Below are positions 34,892-47,585 of a DNA stretch of 64,000 bases, one piece after another (positions within the stretch are counted from its first letter, which is position 1; every line of letters begins with the position of its first letter). Origin of the DNA: Termitomyces sp. T153 (Eukaryota > Basidiomycota > Agaricomycetes > Agaricales > Lyophyllaceae); contig JACKQL020000051.1 of NCBI GenBank assembly GCA_018296165.2, positions 310,001 through 374,000 on the forward strand, written 5' to 3'. A model generated the notes under the pieces. It was not told the origin of the DNA. It did no database searches and saw only the letters and a list, made by a program, of their open reading frames with translations. A program made the position numbers and the translations under genes.

Positions 34892-36161
34892 ATGCTAGCT
34901 TTTACCTCTTTCCCATTGCAGCCTGATCATGCCTACAATTCATCGCAGCAACACCACCCCGATGTCACGGAGGCTATCCTGATGGATTTAGACGACGGCC
35001 AGGATTCTTTCGAATCCAGCGGCTTGAAGTTGACATATCCAGGAGAATCGTTAACTTCGTCTCAAGCGTACATGAGGTTGGTAAAATCAAGTCTTGAATT
35101 GTAACTAGGAACACTTTTGATTTGCACAAAAGAGGTCATGGGACATATGTGGACAATGAGGAAGTCATCGCGTCTGTTGCAGGTACCATCGAGCGAGTAA
35201 ACAAGTTGGTAACTGTCCGTGCAACGCGCACGAGGTATGGATCTTGACTCATTTTAGGCTTCATCTCTTAATTCCTACTTAGATATAATCCAGAAGTAGG
35301 TGATCTTGTAGTGGGCCGAATAACGGAGGTATGTGGGTATCCTATCTCAACAGCGAAAATCACAATCGGCGTCTGTTTTGTCCAGGTACAACCACGTCGG
35401 TGGAAAGTTGACGCAAACTCAAGACAGGACGCGGTCTTAATGCTGTCTTCAGTCAACTTACCAGGTGGTGTGCAGGTAGCGTATTTTACCACGATTATAA
35501 ATTAGCGACTGATATCTCCTGTGCCTAGCGACGGAAACTCGAGAGCGACGAACTGCAGATGCGGACCTTCTTTGAGGAAGGTGATTTGCTAGTTGCAGAG
35601 GTGCAGGCATTCTTCTCAGATGGGGCGATGTCGCTACATACGCGATCTTTGAAATATGGAAAGGTGAGCCACGCGATGTACATAGTATCTAGGATTGATC
35701 ACTGTATAGTAGCTGCGTAATGGCCAACTCGTTACGGTACCTCCTGTCCTGGTCCGGCGCCTCAAGTCACATTTCATCTCGTTGCCTTGCGGTGTCGATC
35801 TTATTCTAGGCCTGAATGGGTACATCTGGGTGAGTAAGCATGTCAAGGAAAGTGAACAAGAGGGCGAGGAGGGTTTCGATGCGGAGGCAGTGTATTCAAA
35901 TCTGAACGACGTGGGTAGAATTTCTACTTTTTCTGAATGATCATTGAATTGGGCTTCTAGCACATTGACGAGTCAACTCGGATAGCTATATCCAGGGTCA
36001 CGAACATTATCCGTGTTTTCGCTTCACATTTTGTACCATTAACTGACACGCTTCTCCTCGAGGCGTATGAATGGACAGTTGACCAAGAAGGCGCCGCGAA
36101 AGATCTCTTGCAGGAGGATGTAGGTGACGCTCTTGTTGCGACGATGACAGCAAGACTATAA
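34892..36161 (+). CDS. RRP4: Exosome cap subunit Rrp4 (EXOSC2)
   Basis: Rrp4 is one of three S1/KH cap proteins of the RNA exosome. After a variable acidic N-terminus comes [20 protein letters not shown], then the S1 domain ([41 protein letters not shown]) and KH-region ([19 protein letters not shown]). Seven exons (34892-35076, 35133-35234, 35283-35328, 35386-35475, 35529-35663, 35713-35910, 35961-36161) sum to 957 nt, 318 residues, near family length. The C-terminus [19 protein letters not shown] resembles the end of human EXOSC2. A GT at 36120 with an AG near 36196 could splice instead to another in-frame end at about 36301. Converges on the next gene. Confidence 0.94.
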
Positions 36162-36472
36162 TATATTTGTCATGTACTGCTTCATTGACTACAGGTTCGC
36201 AGTATAAATGACAATGACTCTAGAAAGGCGGTCATGACTCGTATATCTTGTCGCGGCTTGTTAGCCCCTTTACTTCTGCCATCGGTGTCAATTTATGTAT
36301 GAGGGCAATGGGGAATTAGTTGCCGCAATAATCTTTTGTTTTCCATGCATTTATACTTCAGATTTACGAATGAGGGAACCGAACAATAATCAACAAGTAT
36401 AGGACGAGCAGCAGGTGATATCACTATTATTATTACAAGTAGGAAAGTATAATTAGTGAGACATGAAACTGG

Positions 36473-37488
36473 TTATATCCCATCGTCGCTATCAGCATCC
36501 TCTTCTTCAACATCCCCTTCTCCGCTCTCGTTTTCGTTGTTTTCTTCTTCGTCTTCTTCGTCTTCTTCGTCAATCGTTTGATCTGGTGGGTTTTGAGGAG
36601 CCTGATGCTGTGGTGGTTGCGGATTGTGGTTAGAGGCCCCACTAGCCATTTTCCTTGCCTGCATGGCACGCTTCGCCTGCTCCTTCGTCTCATCAACAGG
36701 CAACAACTCATCCATCGCAAGATCTTTCCATCTGAGTGCGCCGTTGATTCCTCCGCCGCCATAACCCATATCTTCGAATAAGGCTCTAGATGAGGGGTCA
36801 TACGGAGGACGTGGTCTTGCCGCCGGGTGTTTGATATTCGTGGGATTACCATAAGGATATGAAGGATGGACCTGGGAAGGCAAGACTAGGAGGTCTCAAG
36901 TGAAATGCAACGTAATGATTATATGACTTGAAACGTACTATCAGAGTCATCAGGATTCGGAGGGACCATATGGGGTGGAATGTCAAGTTCTAGTTTGTAG
37001 TCAGAAGGCCAAATTGACAGGAATCCTCCATCTTCCACGAACCGTCATCAGACAGCTCCCCTTTCATGTACTCAGTCGTCTCAATTGTGTCCAGAATATG
37101 AAGATCATGTTTTGTCATATGCAGATAGCAGAATGTAAGATCCTGAAAATCAAATGAGCAACGATACCGTCAAGATTGATGGGTATAGAGACTGACAGTC
37201 ATGATATGCGTAGCCGGGTATTTCTGTTTTTCAGTTGGAGTTATCACTAAGTGTGGTTCGCCATGATGGCAGGTGTGATCACGCGCACGCGTTTTGTGAC
37301 ACTTCGTGGAGTTAGACTTGGGTGATTCCACCATTTGGCCGATCTGGCAAAGAGTGCCTCTCACTGTCTTAAGCTTCCGCAACACAAACCAAGGCGCACT
37401 CTTCAGCCACACTGAGTGTTTGGTACGTTTCTTTTTTTTTCAGCGTCGTTCGTGCCCTGATGACAGTGATTTGACCGTGCGTTGACAT
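36473..37488 (-). CDS. Unrecognised 269-residue protein with Asp/Glu-rich tail
   Basis: No family recognised. Exons 37390-37488, 37197-37343, 37043-37142, 36939-36989 and 36473-36885 sum to 810 nt. The N-terminus is MSTHGQITVIRARTTLKKKE. A Cys/His-containing segment (KCHKTRARDHTCHHGEP) follows; it might bind metal but does not match a pattern I know. The middle is helical-looking and the second half reads PPHMVPPNPDDSD, ALFEDMGYGGGGINGALRWK and MDELLPVDETKEQAKRAM. The last 50 residues are mostly Asp, Glu and Asn, as in nuclear histone-binding or nucleolar proteins. Divergent from the TFIIIC gene with only 119 bp between starts. Confidence 0.72.
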
Positions 37489-37607
37489 AGTTTTTGTATA
37501 TAGAACAGATCCCCTTCAGAAAAGTCCTTGTACGCTACTCTGACGCGTCAAAAACGCAAAGACCTCCATGCGTTAGGCCACACACCAACCACATACTGAC
37601 AACAAAC
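37489..37607. promoter_or_regulatory. Short (119 bp) bidirectional promoter
   Basis: The two start codons on opposite strands lie 119 bp apart, so 5' leaders must be short or overlap. No TATA box is evident. Confidence 0.5.
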
Positions 37608-40600
37608 ATGTTGCATCCGTCGATTCACTCCAGCGTGAACTTTCCTGTGATAGTGCCGCCCTCAACAACCTCCCTTCAGTGGTCAAACGATGGTCAGCTA
37701 TTCATCCTTACTAAATGTGAGATCTATATAATGGTGAAAAAATTCCTTTTGTAACTATGGGAAGGTATATTGATAGAATTCGTTTATAGACTCTGAACTA
37801 CGGGGCCATGGTAAGACTACCGAAGTCGAAATCAAACTCACACGATAAATCCTCCTGTTGGTTCCGTACGATCATTGACTTCGATCGAAAAGGTATCCAG
37901 AACTGGGGAGATATTTCCCAAGGTAGGGAGGGATCAACCTTATAGTCACGAGTGGTAGCTGATTGTCGTGTCGATGTTGGTGCGTGCTGTCGTATGTAAC
38001 AGATCGGGCTGCCGTGGCCCTTGGATCGTTCGACATCGGTCTTCGAACTATGGCGATATCCCCTAGTGGATTGACCGACGATGGAGGGTGTGCAATAATC
38101 AAACCTGGGAGCGATATAACTGATTGAAGATTGTACAGATGTGTAGCTGCAGTCTTAAGCTCGAACATGGACCTATCATTATGGGGACCCAAAGATAATC
38201 GGGTTCAAGGGGAGTGGAGTAAGGTCGGATTAATACTTACACTTCAATCGACCATAATTGACCTGCTCGTCTCAGATCCAGGAGTTGACACCACTGTCGA
38301 ACATAGGTCCATTGAGCGGTAGGCCAGCATTTTATACACAAGTTACCTGTACGTTTCTATTCGGGGCACCGAGAAACATCATATCATCCCCTATATTTCT
38401 AGGCCTTACGTGGTCGCGTCAAGCGGACTTCGGGATTAACCCTGCACCTGTTGTAGATGGTTCTTTCCTAGTTCTCGGCACCCGCGGAGGGACGATCGTT
38501 TTCTTCAGGTTCAGAAATAAACTTTTGTTTAGTAGTTCCTCACCCCCACGATCCTTCATTCAGGTTCTACAATGGAGCTGCCTATTATATCGATGAAGTC
38601 CAGATTGCAGACCATTGGGTGACATTGCTTGCTTTCTCTCCTTGGACCGTTGTCAAAAAGGGCAGATGTAAATCTATTCTCATTGCAATCTCAGTAACTC
38701 AATATCTCATTGTGGACTTGCGATCATGTAGGCGAGGCCCAACTTGCATGCGGATGCGCGGATGGCAGTGTCAGGACGCTAACTGTAAACCAATCTCTGG
38801 TACCAGTCTCCCTGGGGGGCTTCGGACCAACCTACCACGTCAAGCACTTCTTCCAACCTCGATATGAGCAGGTCTTCGATCCTGACAAACGACATTTATC
38901 GGCATTGACCTGGATTATCTGTAAAGAAACCTCAGATATATAAGTTCCATCTATACATTGATAACAGTGATAATTTGAATCTACAGAGAATTCTCATTGT
39001 TTGTAAACCAGGAACTATCTTTCTCCTGTCGCCATCTGTGGGGGACATAAGCTGGTCTGGTATTCGTATACTGTCTTTCGACGTACGACGAACATCCTCA
39101 GGATCTTCCCCTTCTCATCCAGTTACAGGCATACATCACGTTCCTTCCAGTGATGCATTGATCGTGTCCCTTTCCGATGGGTCTATCCATGCAATCCATC
39201 ATATCACCTCTGAACCTTCATGGACAACTAAGGGCGACTTTTCCTGTTCTAGACTGACCGACGTGCGTCAGGTCTTTGCCTGGACAAAGGCGGGAAAAGC
39301 ACGCTATACGGACGCCAACAAGATCAGCGGGCTTTTACCCTACGGCGCGCATGGGTCCCTGGTCTGGTTTCAAGAGTGAGTCACTTCTGCATCGGTGTTG
39401 ATATCTTTTTGAATTATTGTTTGACAATCTGTATTGGTTAACAAGGGAACATCATCCGACAAATTTCGATTATGCTTACGATTCCAGGCATCAAGGTCTA
39501 CTCGTAGCCGCGACATTATGGCAATGCCCTCGGAACGACTCTTTTATTGAGGAACTCTCATATGCCTTTACATCTGCAAAACCAAGTAAGTTGAAATACC
39601 TTGTGTATTGACAGAAAGCTGACTACTGGTTTGATCCAGCGGGAGGAGCTCCCATTCACCAGCTTGGTCCCTTTCTACTATACTTACTTGACCATCGTGA
39701 AATATACCCAGATGTACTCCGTGTACTCCAAAACGTCTCAGATACGAGCGAAGAATTCCTGTTTGATGACAGCCTAACGCTTCCGAACAACTTGACTGGT
39801 CATGCGATACGTCTAGAATTCAGGCAGTCCCTCATAAAGTATCTCTTAAACTCGGACCAGCTCTTGCGTCTTCGGATGCAGTTGATTAGATTACCTCCGA
39901 GATATTGCTTGAGGCAAGTTTCATCTCATTTGTCGTTCCTTAATCGAAGAGCTGACTAGCGGGTTTCAGACTTTGTCTGACTGCACAAACCGGCTTAAAT
40001 GCGAACAACTTGCATCTCGGTACTGTGATGCCATCTCTCAGGCCATAATGCGGATCTTGATCTATCATATCATTGTCGTAGCTCATGTCCTCACCTGTAC
40101 GTTACTTTTTGTAAGAAAAAAAACCAGAGCCTTATTTCCTCACATCCTAACCAAACTAGGGAGGGACCTGCCTTTTGTGCTGCGTTTGGCAAGTCAGGCG
40201 TCGTTACCACAGTGCCCAGAGGATATTAGGACGAAAGCCCAGCGTCTCTCAAACAACATCACTGTTGCATCATCACCTGCTGAGGGGACTTCACTAGATG
40301 ATCTTATGGGCGAATCTTGCCCTGCGTGCGGTTCTCTTATCCTTTTAGAAAGTGGGGCTCAAGCAATCTGCGCTAACGCTCACTGCTGGGGTAGCTACCC
40401 TTTTGAACCTCACTGAAGCCATACTTACCGATAACAATGTCGTTGTTGCTTTGTTCGGGCAGGTCGTTGCTCTATCACTTCGTTTCTCTTGACAACGGGC
40501 ACCGTGCGAAAGTGCACTGTCTGCAATCGTAAAGCGCTTCTCCCTGTTTCTTTTAAGACCTCTCCAGACATGCCTCCTCGGTGGTTGCCCAAAGCTGCCC

Positions 40601-40683
40601 GATCCTGGATTGTACAGGAGTTCCTCGAGGCAGCATCACGATGTCTTTTTTGTGGAAACGTATTCATCTCCTCTTTGATTTGA
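37608..40683 (+). CDS. TFIIIC subunit with WD40-like N-terminus and C-terminal zinc finger (GTF3C4-like)
   Basis: TFIIIC recruits TFIIIB to tRNA and 5S genes. The N-terminus (PPSTTSLQWSNDGQLFILTK) and GWFRTIIDF-like and VALGSFDIGLRTMAISPSG segments match the beta-propeller N-terminal domain of the TFIIIC 90-kDa subunit. The C-terminal end has paired Cys motifs of the TFIIIC zinc finger: CPACGSLI with CANAHCWG, then RKCTVCNRKALLP and RCLFCGNVFISSLI. Many short introns interrupt it; I verified only several junctions, so the exon chain is approximate and length is about 850 residues. The start at 37608 begins the propeller strand run. Converges with the sedolisin gene, 751 bp away. Confidence 0.85.
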
Positions 40684-41434
40684 TCTGCGTGCATCCTTGC
40701 GCCACCTGAAACGCTTTCGGCGAAAACCCCTCACAGAATGTGTGCGTTGCGTCATGTTACGATATCGGTCGAGGGTATATGAATCGCATCCCCATCTTTA
40801 TTTATGATCACCAGTTGCTGGATAGCGCTAGACTGGTGACGGAAACGGAGGCGAGGTCAAGTGATGTCTCCATGGAGGGTTACCAAACTAGGAAAGCGCC
40901 TGTAGACAGACTTACTCCTTATAACACAAGGCATAGTTTATCATGATCTAGATATATATAGCTAGTGTTAGTCTTTTGATGATGTTAACCATTAGCAAAT
41001 TGTAAAATTCGGTGATCTAATTGTTCGGTTTCGAAAATTGATCTACATACTATTGCACCCTAGGGTGGTCCCTTACCGCATCAATATATACCCCTTGTAT
41101 CCATCACAATACAAGGCGACATCAGGCAGTGGGAGAGGTGCGTCATAAAGTTCACCTTGGACTTACCCTAAGCCTAATTAGTCTCCGACTTCTACGCTTT
41201 TGCGCGGAAAGGCAGAGATTTTCGTCACTAGTACCAGCGTAAGTGGGTTACGATCATGTTGCCTGCGGACTCCGAGTCTGCCGCCGATCTCAATCCAAAT
41301 GTGGTGACCAAGCTCAGAGGCTTACACTAATCATCAGTATAAACTTGTGTAATCTCGTTACATGCCAGTGATACAGGTGCATGCATTAGTAGATACACAA
41401 TTTCTGACCATCGCTTGGCTGCCTCCACAGTATC
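40684..41434. other. Convergent intergenic region, 3' ends only
   Basis: Two genes end here from opposite sides. No gene or repeat family is recognised; AT-rich tracts (such as ATATATATAGC near 40952) may serve 3' processing. Confidence 0.45.
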
Positions 41435-43793
41435 TCAGACAATTAGCTTGAGCTTCGCAAAGTCGGGTGTGCCTAGACCAGTAACCTATAATCAACGAAG
41501 ATCAGTAAAATGAGGATTCATAAGTGGAATGATGTCAGCGTACAGGGTCCCATCCGGCCCTCGCGGTAAATCCTGTCATAAATATATGTCACATAGGTAT
41601 CAGCCGTGGAAAACACCGGGAGACGAACCGGCGGTTCCACATCCGGGATTGGAACCAGAAACAATATCATTGAAGGCAGAAGGGTGAGAGTAGATGAGAG
41701 GATTGATGAATCCCAGCGATGTCTTGTTGGCGGCAAGACGAACATCGTTCAGGAGGGAGAAGATGGCAGCAACAGTCTGATATACTATCAGAGCATGATA
41801 CTTTTGGTATTGAGAAATCTACTTACAGGGGAGCTAGCACTAGTTCCACCGACTGAGTGGAGTGTCCCACCAATAATGACACGGAAGTTGTCTGCCTGAG
41901 CGGAGACGTCAGGGTAGGCGCGTCCAGTAGCACTAAAGCACTTGTACTCAGTATGATGGACTTCATTAATATTGAGTGAGAAACTACGGACTTGTAGAGA
42001 CCGGAGAATGTCGTGCCAAGACTGGACAAGAAAGTGGCGACTGCAGAAGACTGGTACGAAGGTTGAGCGAAGTAACGAGAGAATCCTCCTCCGGAGAAGT
42101 CGACTGCAACTTCGGGAGCAGTTCTTGTGGTACCGCCAACAGAGGTCACAAACGGGCAGCTGAACCCAAGGCTTCAGTATACGAACGTGGATAAATCAGC
42201 AGAACAACATACGATGCTGGGAACGCGGGCTGGAATATCGTTTTATTGGTACCATCGTTGGTGAGGCAGTCGCCACTACCAACACTGGGTGAAACCATTA
42301 GCAAGGACTAAGTTTGAATTTCTTGAGCTCACCCTTCGTCGCCACTGGAGAAGAAAGCCGTGGTGCCAATGGAACCGAGCTGAGCGAACAGGTTGCAAAC
42401 CTTGACGGCATAATCTTGTGGAACCTGTAATGAAATACAATTATAAGAATACTTGTTTGCTAATTTTCAAAACTCACCGTTTGTTCGTCGTCTCCGTAGG
42501 AGGTGGTGATTGTTTGTGGAATGGTAGTTGAATTGAGAATGAAGTTGAGCCAGTCGAGGTAGGGCTCGTTGGTGTTGATGGGAGTAAAGTCATCGGGTAT
42601 GAAAGGGGGGGAACCCCCAGTGCTCCACAGAAGATCAGGAACGATCAGCAAGAATATATAGAATAATTCACCTGTAGTAAATGTTGGGTGTCGGAAACGA
42701 GATACCAGTCGTATATTGGATATCGAGGTTGGCCTTAATATATTATCCAATAAATCAGTGAAATCTGTCCCACTTTTATCACATACCTCCACACCAGGAT
42801 CATTTTGGTTATCGAGACCGCCATTGACAAGGACAGTAGAGAAGCTTGATCCGACGGCATCAGGGCGGAATTCACCGAAGAATGTCTGTAGAGGTCTCAT
42901 AGAAAGCACCCAAACAAAGATCATAAAAAGTCGTACCTGGAGGTCAGCGCGGTTCGCAAATTCTTCGAGGTACCCAGCAACACCGAGTTTGTTGACGTTA
43001 GCCGCAGCAGGGACATAATCAGTAGTATTGTACAGTCCTCTGAGGCAGGAAATGGTGATTACAGTATTGCAGCTGCTGGGAACAGCGGCATCACTGTCAA
43101 AGTCCTTCTGACTGGACTCTCCTTTCTCCAAGGGCTTCAGGAAACTAGTCGAGCGCATACTGCGCATGGTGCCGAAGTACGTGGTGGGCGTAACGACGTC
43201 AATGTGAGAGTGAAGTTCACGAGGAAGAGAATAGCTCAAAGCACGGATGACTTTCTCGTTTGATACGGGGTGATGATAGACATTATATTTAGTATCGAGC
43301 ATACGTTCGGCCTCGGCAACGGAGATGCGGATATTGATCCATTCACCACCACCAGTGCTATACGCAATATTCTCAGCAGAGATCCCGTGATCTTCAAGCC
43401 AGGCATTGATAGCCTCTCTAGAGTTGGGGTGAGGCGCAACGAGAGCTTCTGCCTCAGCAGGGGTCAGATGTTGACCATATCTGAGCCAGGCATGAGATGA
43501 AACAATGTCAAATAGAGTAGCTACAAGTACCTGGGATGTGTGGGATCGCTAGTTTCCCAGAGATTGGCGATCAAGGTATCAATATTGTCCTGCTTCAAAG
43601 CAATGCGCATCAAGAACCTGTAGTCGGCCGGAGCAGACGAGTGATATTCCCATCCACGAGGTATTTCAACCCAAGAGTGCTTCACAACAACATCGTTCCA
43701 TCGTCTTGAAAGAGGTTTGGCAATGCTAAGCGGCACGAGACCAATGACAATGGCAGCGGACCAAAACATAGCGGAATTGAACAACCAGCGCAA
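41435..43793 (-). CDS. Secreted sedolisin (S53) / tripeptidyl-peptidase-like protease
   Basis: Sedolisins are acid serine-carboxyl peptidases, often secreted tripeptidyl peptidases in fungi. A signal peptide (FWSAAIVIGLVPLSIA) is followed by a pro-domain with HLTPAEAEALVAPHP. Catalytic residues can be placed: Glu and Asp in VEANLDIQYTTG, the oxyanion Asp in SYGDDEQTV, and the nucleophile Ser in GGTSASSP (about 41850). The calcium-binding end reads AFNDIVSG and GWDPVTGLGTPDFAKL. The coding sequence is cut by about ten short introns; one falls between Glu and Ala of the VEANLD motif. Stop at 41435-41437. All key residues are present, so the enzyme looks intact. It probably releases tripeptides from external protein at low pH. 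Confidence 0.93.
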
Positions 43794-44297
43794 CAGAAGT
43801 AATTAGGGACACCGCGATGTCCTTTATATGATCTTTGTACAAGGGCAGATGGTTCTTGCTGCATGGCCGCAAAATTGTCACAAGAACATGACATTCTATA
43901 GTAGACATGAGAACAGAAGAGTCAGAGCGCGTGAGTTGCCACGTAGAGGTCGTTTTGCTCAGAGTGATGCTATTTTCAGACAGCATTCGTCCCGTGATTG
44001 CATTTTTCACCCGTTATCCAATCGACTAGCTGCTGCTCTCGACAGGGTTTCCATGTGGTCGCTTTGAATTCCTTATCTCCCATTTTCCCGTAGCTTGGGA
44101 GACAAGGTACGTCAAAAGATAAGTGTTTGGTAGGATAGAACACGTCCCTCTCAACTTATAGAGTGCAAGCAGAACATATCGATTATGAAAAATATGTTAG
44201 CTCAAGAGAGCATATTCGCAACGGGCCGCACGAATGAACGAAAGTTTGCATGGCATGGATGGGTAGCTATCTTATCTTTCCGGATGGCAACTAGGTC

Positions 44298-44350
44298 ATC
44301 ATGTGGATAGCCATACATTATTCCATATGCTATCGTGGCCTAGTACCCCT
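44298..44350 (+). repeat. Short segment shared with 24604-24657
   Basis: ATGTGG-x-TA-x-CCATACAT and, about 15 bp on, GCTATCGTG-x-CCTAGT occur in the same order at both places with one or two mismatches each. In the 24.6-kb copy this lies at the 3' side of the SINE-like repeat, so it may be a shared tail. Confidence 0.35.
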
Positions 44351-44631
44351 TTTGGACTGTTTCCCACATGTCCGCTTTTTCATCATTTTGGCTTTTCTAT
44401 CCTCGATCTGTGATCTCTCCTGCAGTATTGATTCTCATCTGTTGGATATGTATCATGGTTCCCATGTGAGATTTGCTCAAGCTCTATAGGTACTGTGTTC
44501 ATTGTCAATTCCAGAAGATAAAGTCAAAGTTGAAGAACAACTTGAGAGAGAGAGGAGACATTCTGGGAAAAGCAGTGTTGGCCCTAAGGGTCAAAGGTTA
44601 ATAACGTTCAAGGGGTTAGAAACCTATCAAG

Positions 44632-44685
44632 CTTAAGGCTTAAGATCACAGAGAAATGATATCACGGGTTAACTTAAGCCTTAAG
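44632..44685. repeat. 13-bp perfect inverted repeat
   Basis: CTTAAGGCTTAAG at 44632-44644 and its exact reverse complement CTTAAGCCTTAAG at 44673-44685 are separated by 28 bp. It could form a hairpin or mark an inverted-repeat transposon end; no further support is seen. Confidence 0.5.
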
Positions 44686-46623
44686 AACTGATGACTCAAG
44701 AGAAATAACATATCACGGGCAAAATTCTAAATATGGATTGGGCCATAGACACGATCCACAAAAGCAACAAAGTCAACAGAAGAATACTACTACCTCCATA
44801 TCACTCCCTTTACTGCATCATGATGCTTCCTGGAAAGAGTTCACGCTGGGAAGTGGCTGCCATGCTCCTTGTACTTGTTGTTTGGAGACCGAAAGGAAAC
44901 TGATATTGACAAGCATATGAAATAGATCCGTCGACAGCAAGCATATATGAGGGAAGCTCGCTGATGGAGCTGTTGGTAGATGAAGAAGCAGTTGATGAGA
45001 GGATACCTGATGACAGTGAGTTGGAAGGTTCAGGAGATGATTTTCAAGAGTGATATCCTATTTAGGTATAAAGGTTAATGTAATAACCCCTTAAAATAAA
45101 ATACAGCCTTAATTATGGATTGTTATTAGCCAAAAGAATTGGGGTTGATAACCTCTTAGAATCCAACACTGGCCAGAAAAGAAATTCTGACACCTTGTTT
45201 GTAGAACTGTTTCACCTCCAAATCAATTACATGGCTTAATTGAAAAAGTGTTTAAAATTTATGGACCTCTGAAAGATTCTGTTACTGGACAGTGTTTGTT
45301 CAATGCTACCATCAAGTATGGGCTGTTGACAAGCATGGTAAGTAATGATGCTCACTTCTGCTAAACACAATGGAGAGGTGCAATGTCAGTCACATTTCCA
45401 GTGCAGATGTAATTGCACAGCCATCATAAAGTCACACCATGCCAGAGTAAAAGCTGAGACTATGTGCAGCCCTGGCTAGTCCCAGCAAAAAATAAGGCAG
45501 AATGGAACTCAGATCTGTTGACATTTCCTTATTCATATTCTACATACACCTGAAACCTGACCCTCACACTCATATTGAAAAAACTTCTCTACCCTCCCAC
45601 CCTCCCTTCTTTTGACACCAGGGAAGACTCGGTCATCCCAAGAGCTTCCCTGGTGTACTGACATTGTTCTGCCCATTTTCTTTATTCTTTTGTTTTCTCC
45701 AGATCTCATGTCCTGTTCTATGGCTTAACTTTTATCTTTCCAGAAGCACACCCAATCTCTTGCCAAAAACCATAATTCAAATCCTTCAATTCCCCACGTG
45801 AACAGGCCAGAGTTCTGCCTTATATCTACAGATGACTGATCAGAGGGGTATGGAAGTGGGTAGTAGTCAAGAGGAAGTAGCTGATAGTGACACATCAGCA
45901 GCAGTAGAGATTGCAGCAACCAGTAGTCCTGAGATAGAGAATTGATGCTGGGTCATGGGCATCTGGGTGGTGTAGGATGGATGGTGCCAATTCCAGTAGG
46001 AGGAGTTGAAGCAGTGTCATGGAGGAGTGGGAGAAGCTATAGTAATGGGAACAGTTTCATTCCAACAGAATGTTCAATCACAACTCAAGGAAGAATCACT
46101 TGAGCAACAGCTAGTAACTGCCTCAATGTAATGTAATTACAAGAGTTTAGAATTCAAAATTCTCATATCACTCAGTGAATCAGACTTGGTCTAGTATTCT
46201 GCTAGGTGAACAAGAAAAGAACTAACCAAATTATGTAATATGTCTGAGTCTAGTAATATGATGGAATTTGCTAAGTAGCATGTATGCTACAATACAGTCA
46301 TGACAAATGACAAGCACATGCTTGTAATTTATATATGCAAAGAGCTTATCCAGCTCATAAGGATTGATGGGGAATCCATGGGGTGCATGCTTGTAAACAA
46401 TTGATTGTTGGATATTTGCACACTTCTTATACTTATATTCATAGCTAGAGGTGCACTATTTAGTGTTGTGATCCAGCATGCAGACGCTATGAGCTTAGAT
46501 AGCCAAAATACAATGGCACAATGGTGCACTGACCCTGGACAGAGCTCAGGCCACTTTGTCTGTGGACAAAGACACAATGGACAAGGCAAACATATATATA
46601 GAGTAGATAGATACAAGCCACCC

Positions 46624-46790
46624 TCAATTGATTGTATAGAGATTGAGGGTGAGCACAAAAGTTACTTACAGTTCTGGGCTTTCACTTACACATACCTTAG
46701 AGATACTTATCTCTGTAATATTCTAGGTATGCACAAATGCAATCAATTGTATAGAGATTGAGGAGATACTTATCTCTGTAATATTCTAGG
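46624..46790 (+). repeat. Local direct duplication
   Basis: TTGTATAGAGATTGAGG occurs near 46629 and 46747, and GAGATACTTATCTCTG followed by TAATATTCTAGG occurs near 46700 and 46762. The spacing indicates a duplication of about 62 bp; the repeated block is itself partly palindromic (AGAGATA/TATCTCT). Confidence 0.55.
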
Positions 46791-47585
46791 ATTGGACTTC
46801 AACATTTAGCTCTTGTCCTAAGAACACAGTATTGGAGTAGGAGGACTAGTAGAAATAGTCCCCCAATCTCCTAAAGAACAAGTTATGTCCCTTTACATTA
46901 TTCCCATCCCATGCCCCCAGCAAATCTGAAACTCATCCAGTCATCATCTCCCATTCAACAAGTGATTGCTCAGATTCCTTAGCTTTATTTTCTTTCTTTT
47001 TGTGCTATTGTGCAAGGTATAGTTGCTTCTCAACCTATCCAAAGATGACATTCCAGGCTGTTCCTCCTCTTCCTCCTCAGAGTCAGAACTTCTATAGTTA
47101 CTATCATCTGACCTGGGGTCACCCATCTGTCTTGCAGCATTTTTTGGCCTAAGGGGGCAATGATAAGGCTACTCTCGAGATGTGTGGTCCTTCCGGACCA
47201 AGGCGACAGGGTCCTTCTCAAGGGGAGTTGGCAACAGCTCTGGTACCACCATGACAAACCTGTAAAGTGGCAGGACCTGCATAGTGCAAAATGTTCACAG
47301 GAAATTTGCAAAGTACAATTTGTTTTGGTTTTACTGGTTGTCATGGTCCACGACAACGCACATTCATGGCTTTCTACTGCTCAGGTGTGTGCATAAAGGA
47401 CACAAGTCCTTGGTCAGAGGCACTTTGTGCCTGAGATGCTCACGACACTTCAGATGTTGGCCTTATCCTAGGACATTTTGCAATCTGATAGGTAATCATA
47501 GAGGATCGAAGCTGACCGTGAGAATATTGTGTTGCTCTTCCAGCGCGTCCGAATAATCTCAGTTGGTTTTCATTCCGCGGGCACC

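Larger units (their letters stand above)
43794..47585. other. Gene-poor region with repeats between sedolisin and TOR
   Basis: No gene is supported. 43794-44950 keeps some CG; from about 44960 to 47170 CG is almost absent (three seen), as in the transposon nests. Short repeats are listed separately. A reverse-strand frame at 46944-47126 (SSDSEEEEEEQPGMSSLDRL) looks like an acidic transposon-protein piece but cannot be named. The TOR promoter should lie in the CG-containing last 400 bp. Confidence 0.4.

Noticed and set aside
37872..38192. Reverse-strand frame of 106 codons
   Set aside because: It overlaps the TFIIIC propeller exon on the other strand, whose reading (VALGSFDIGLRTMAISPSG) matches the family.
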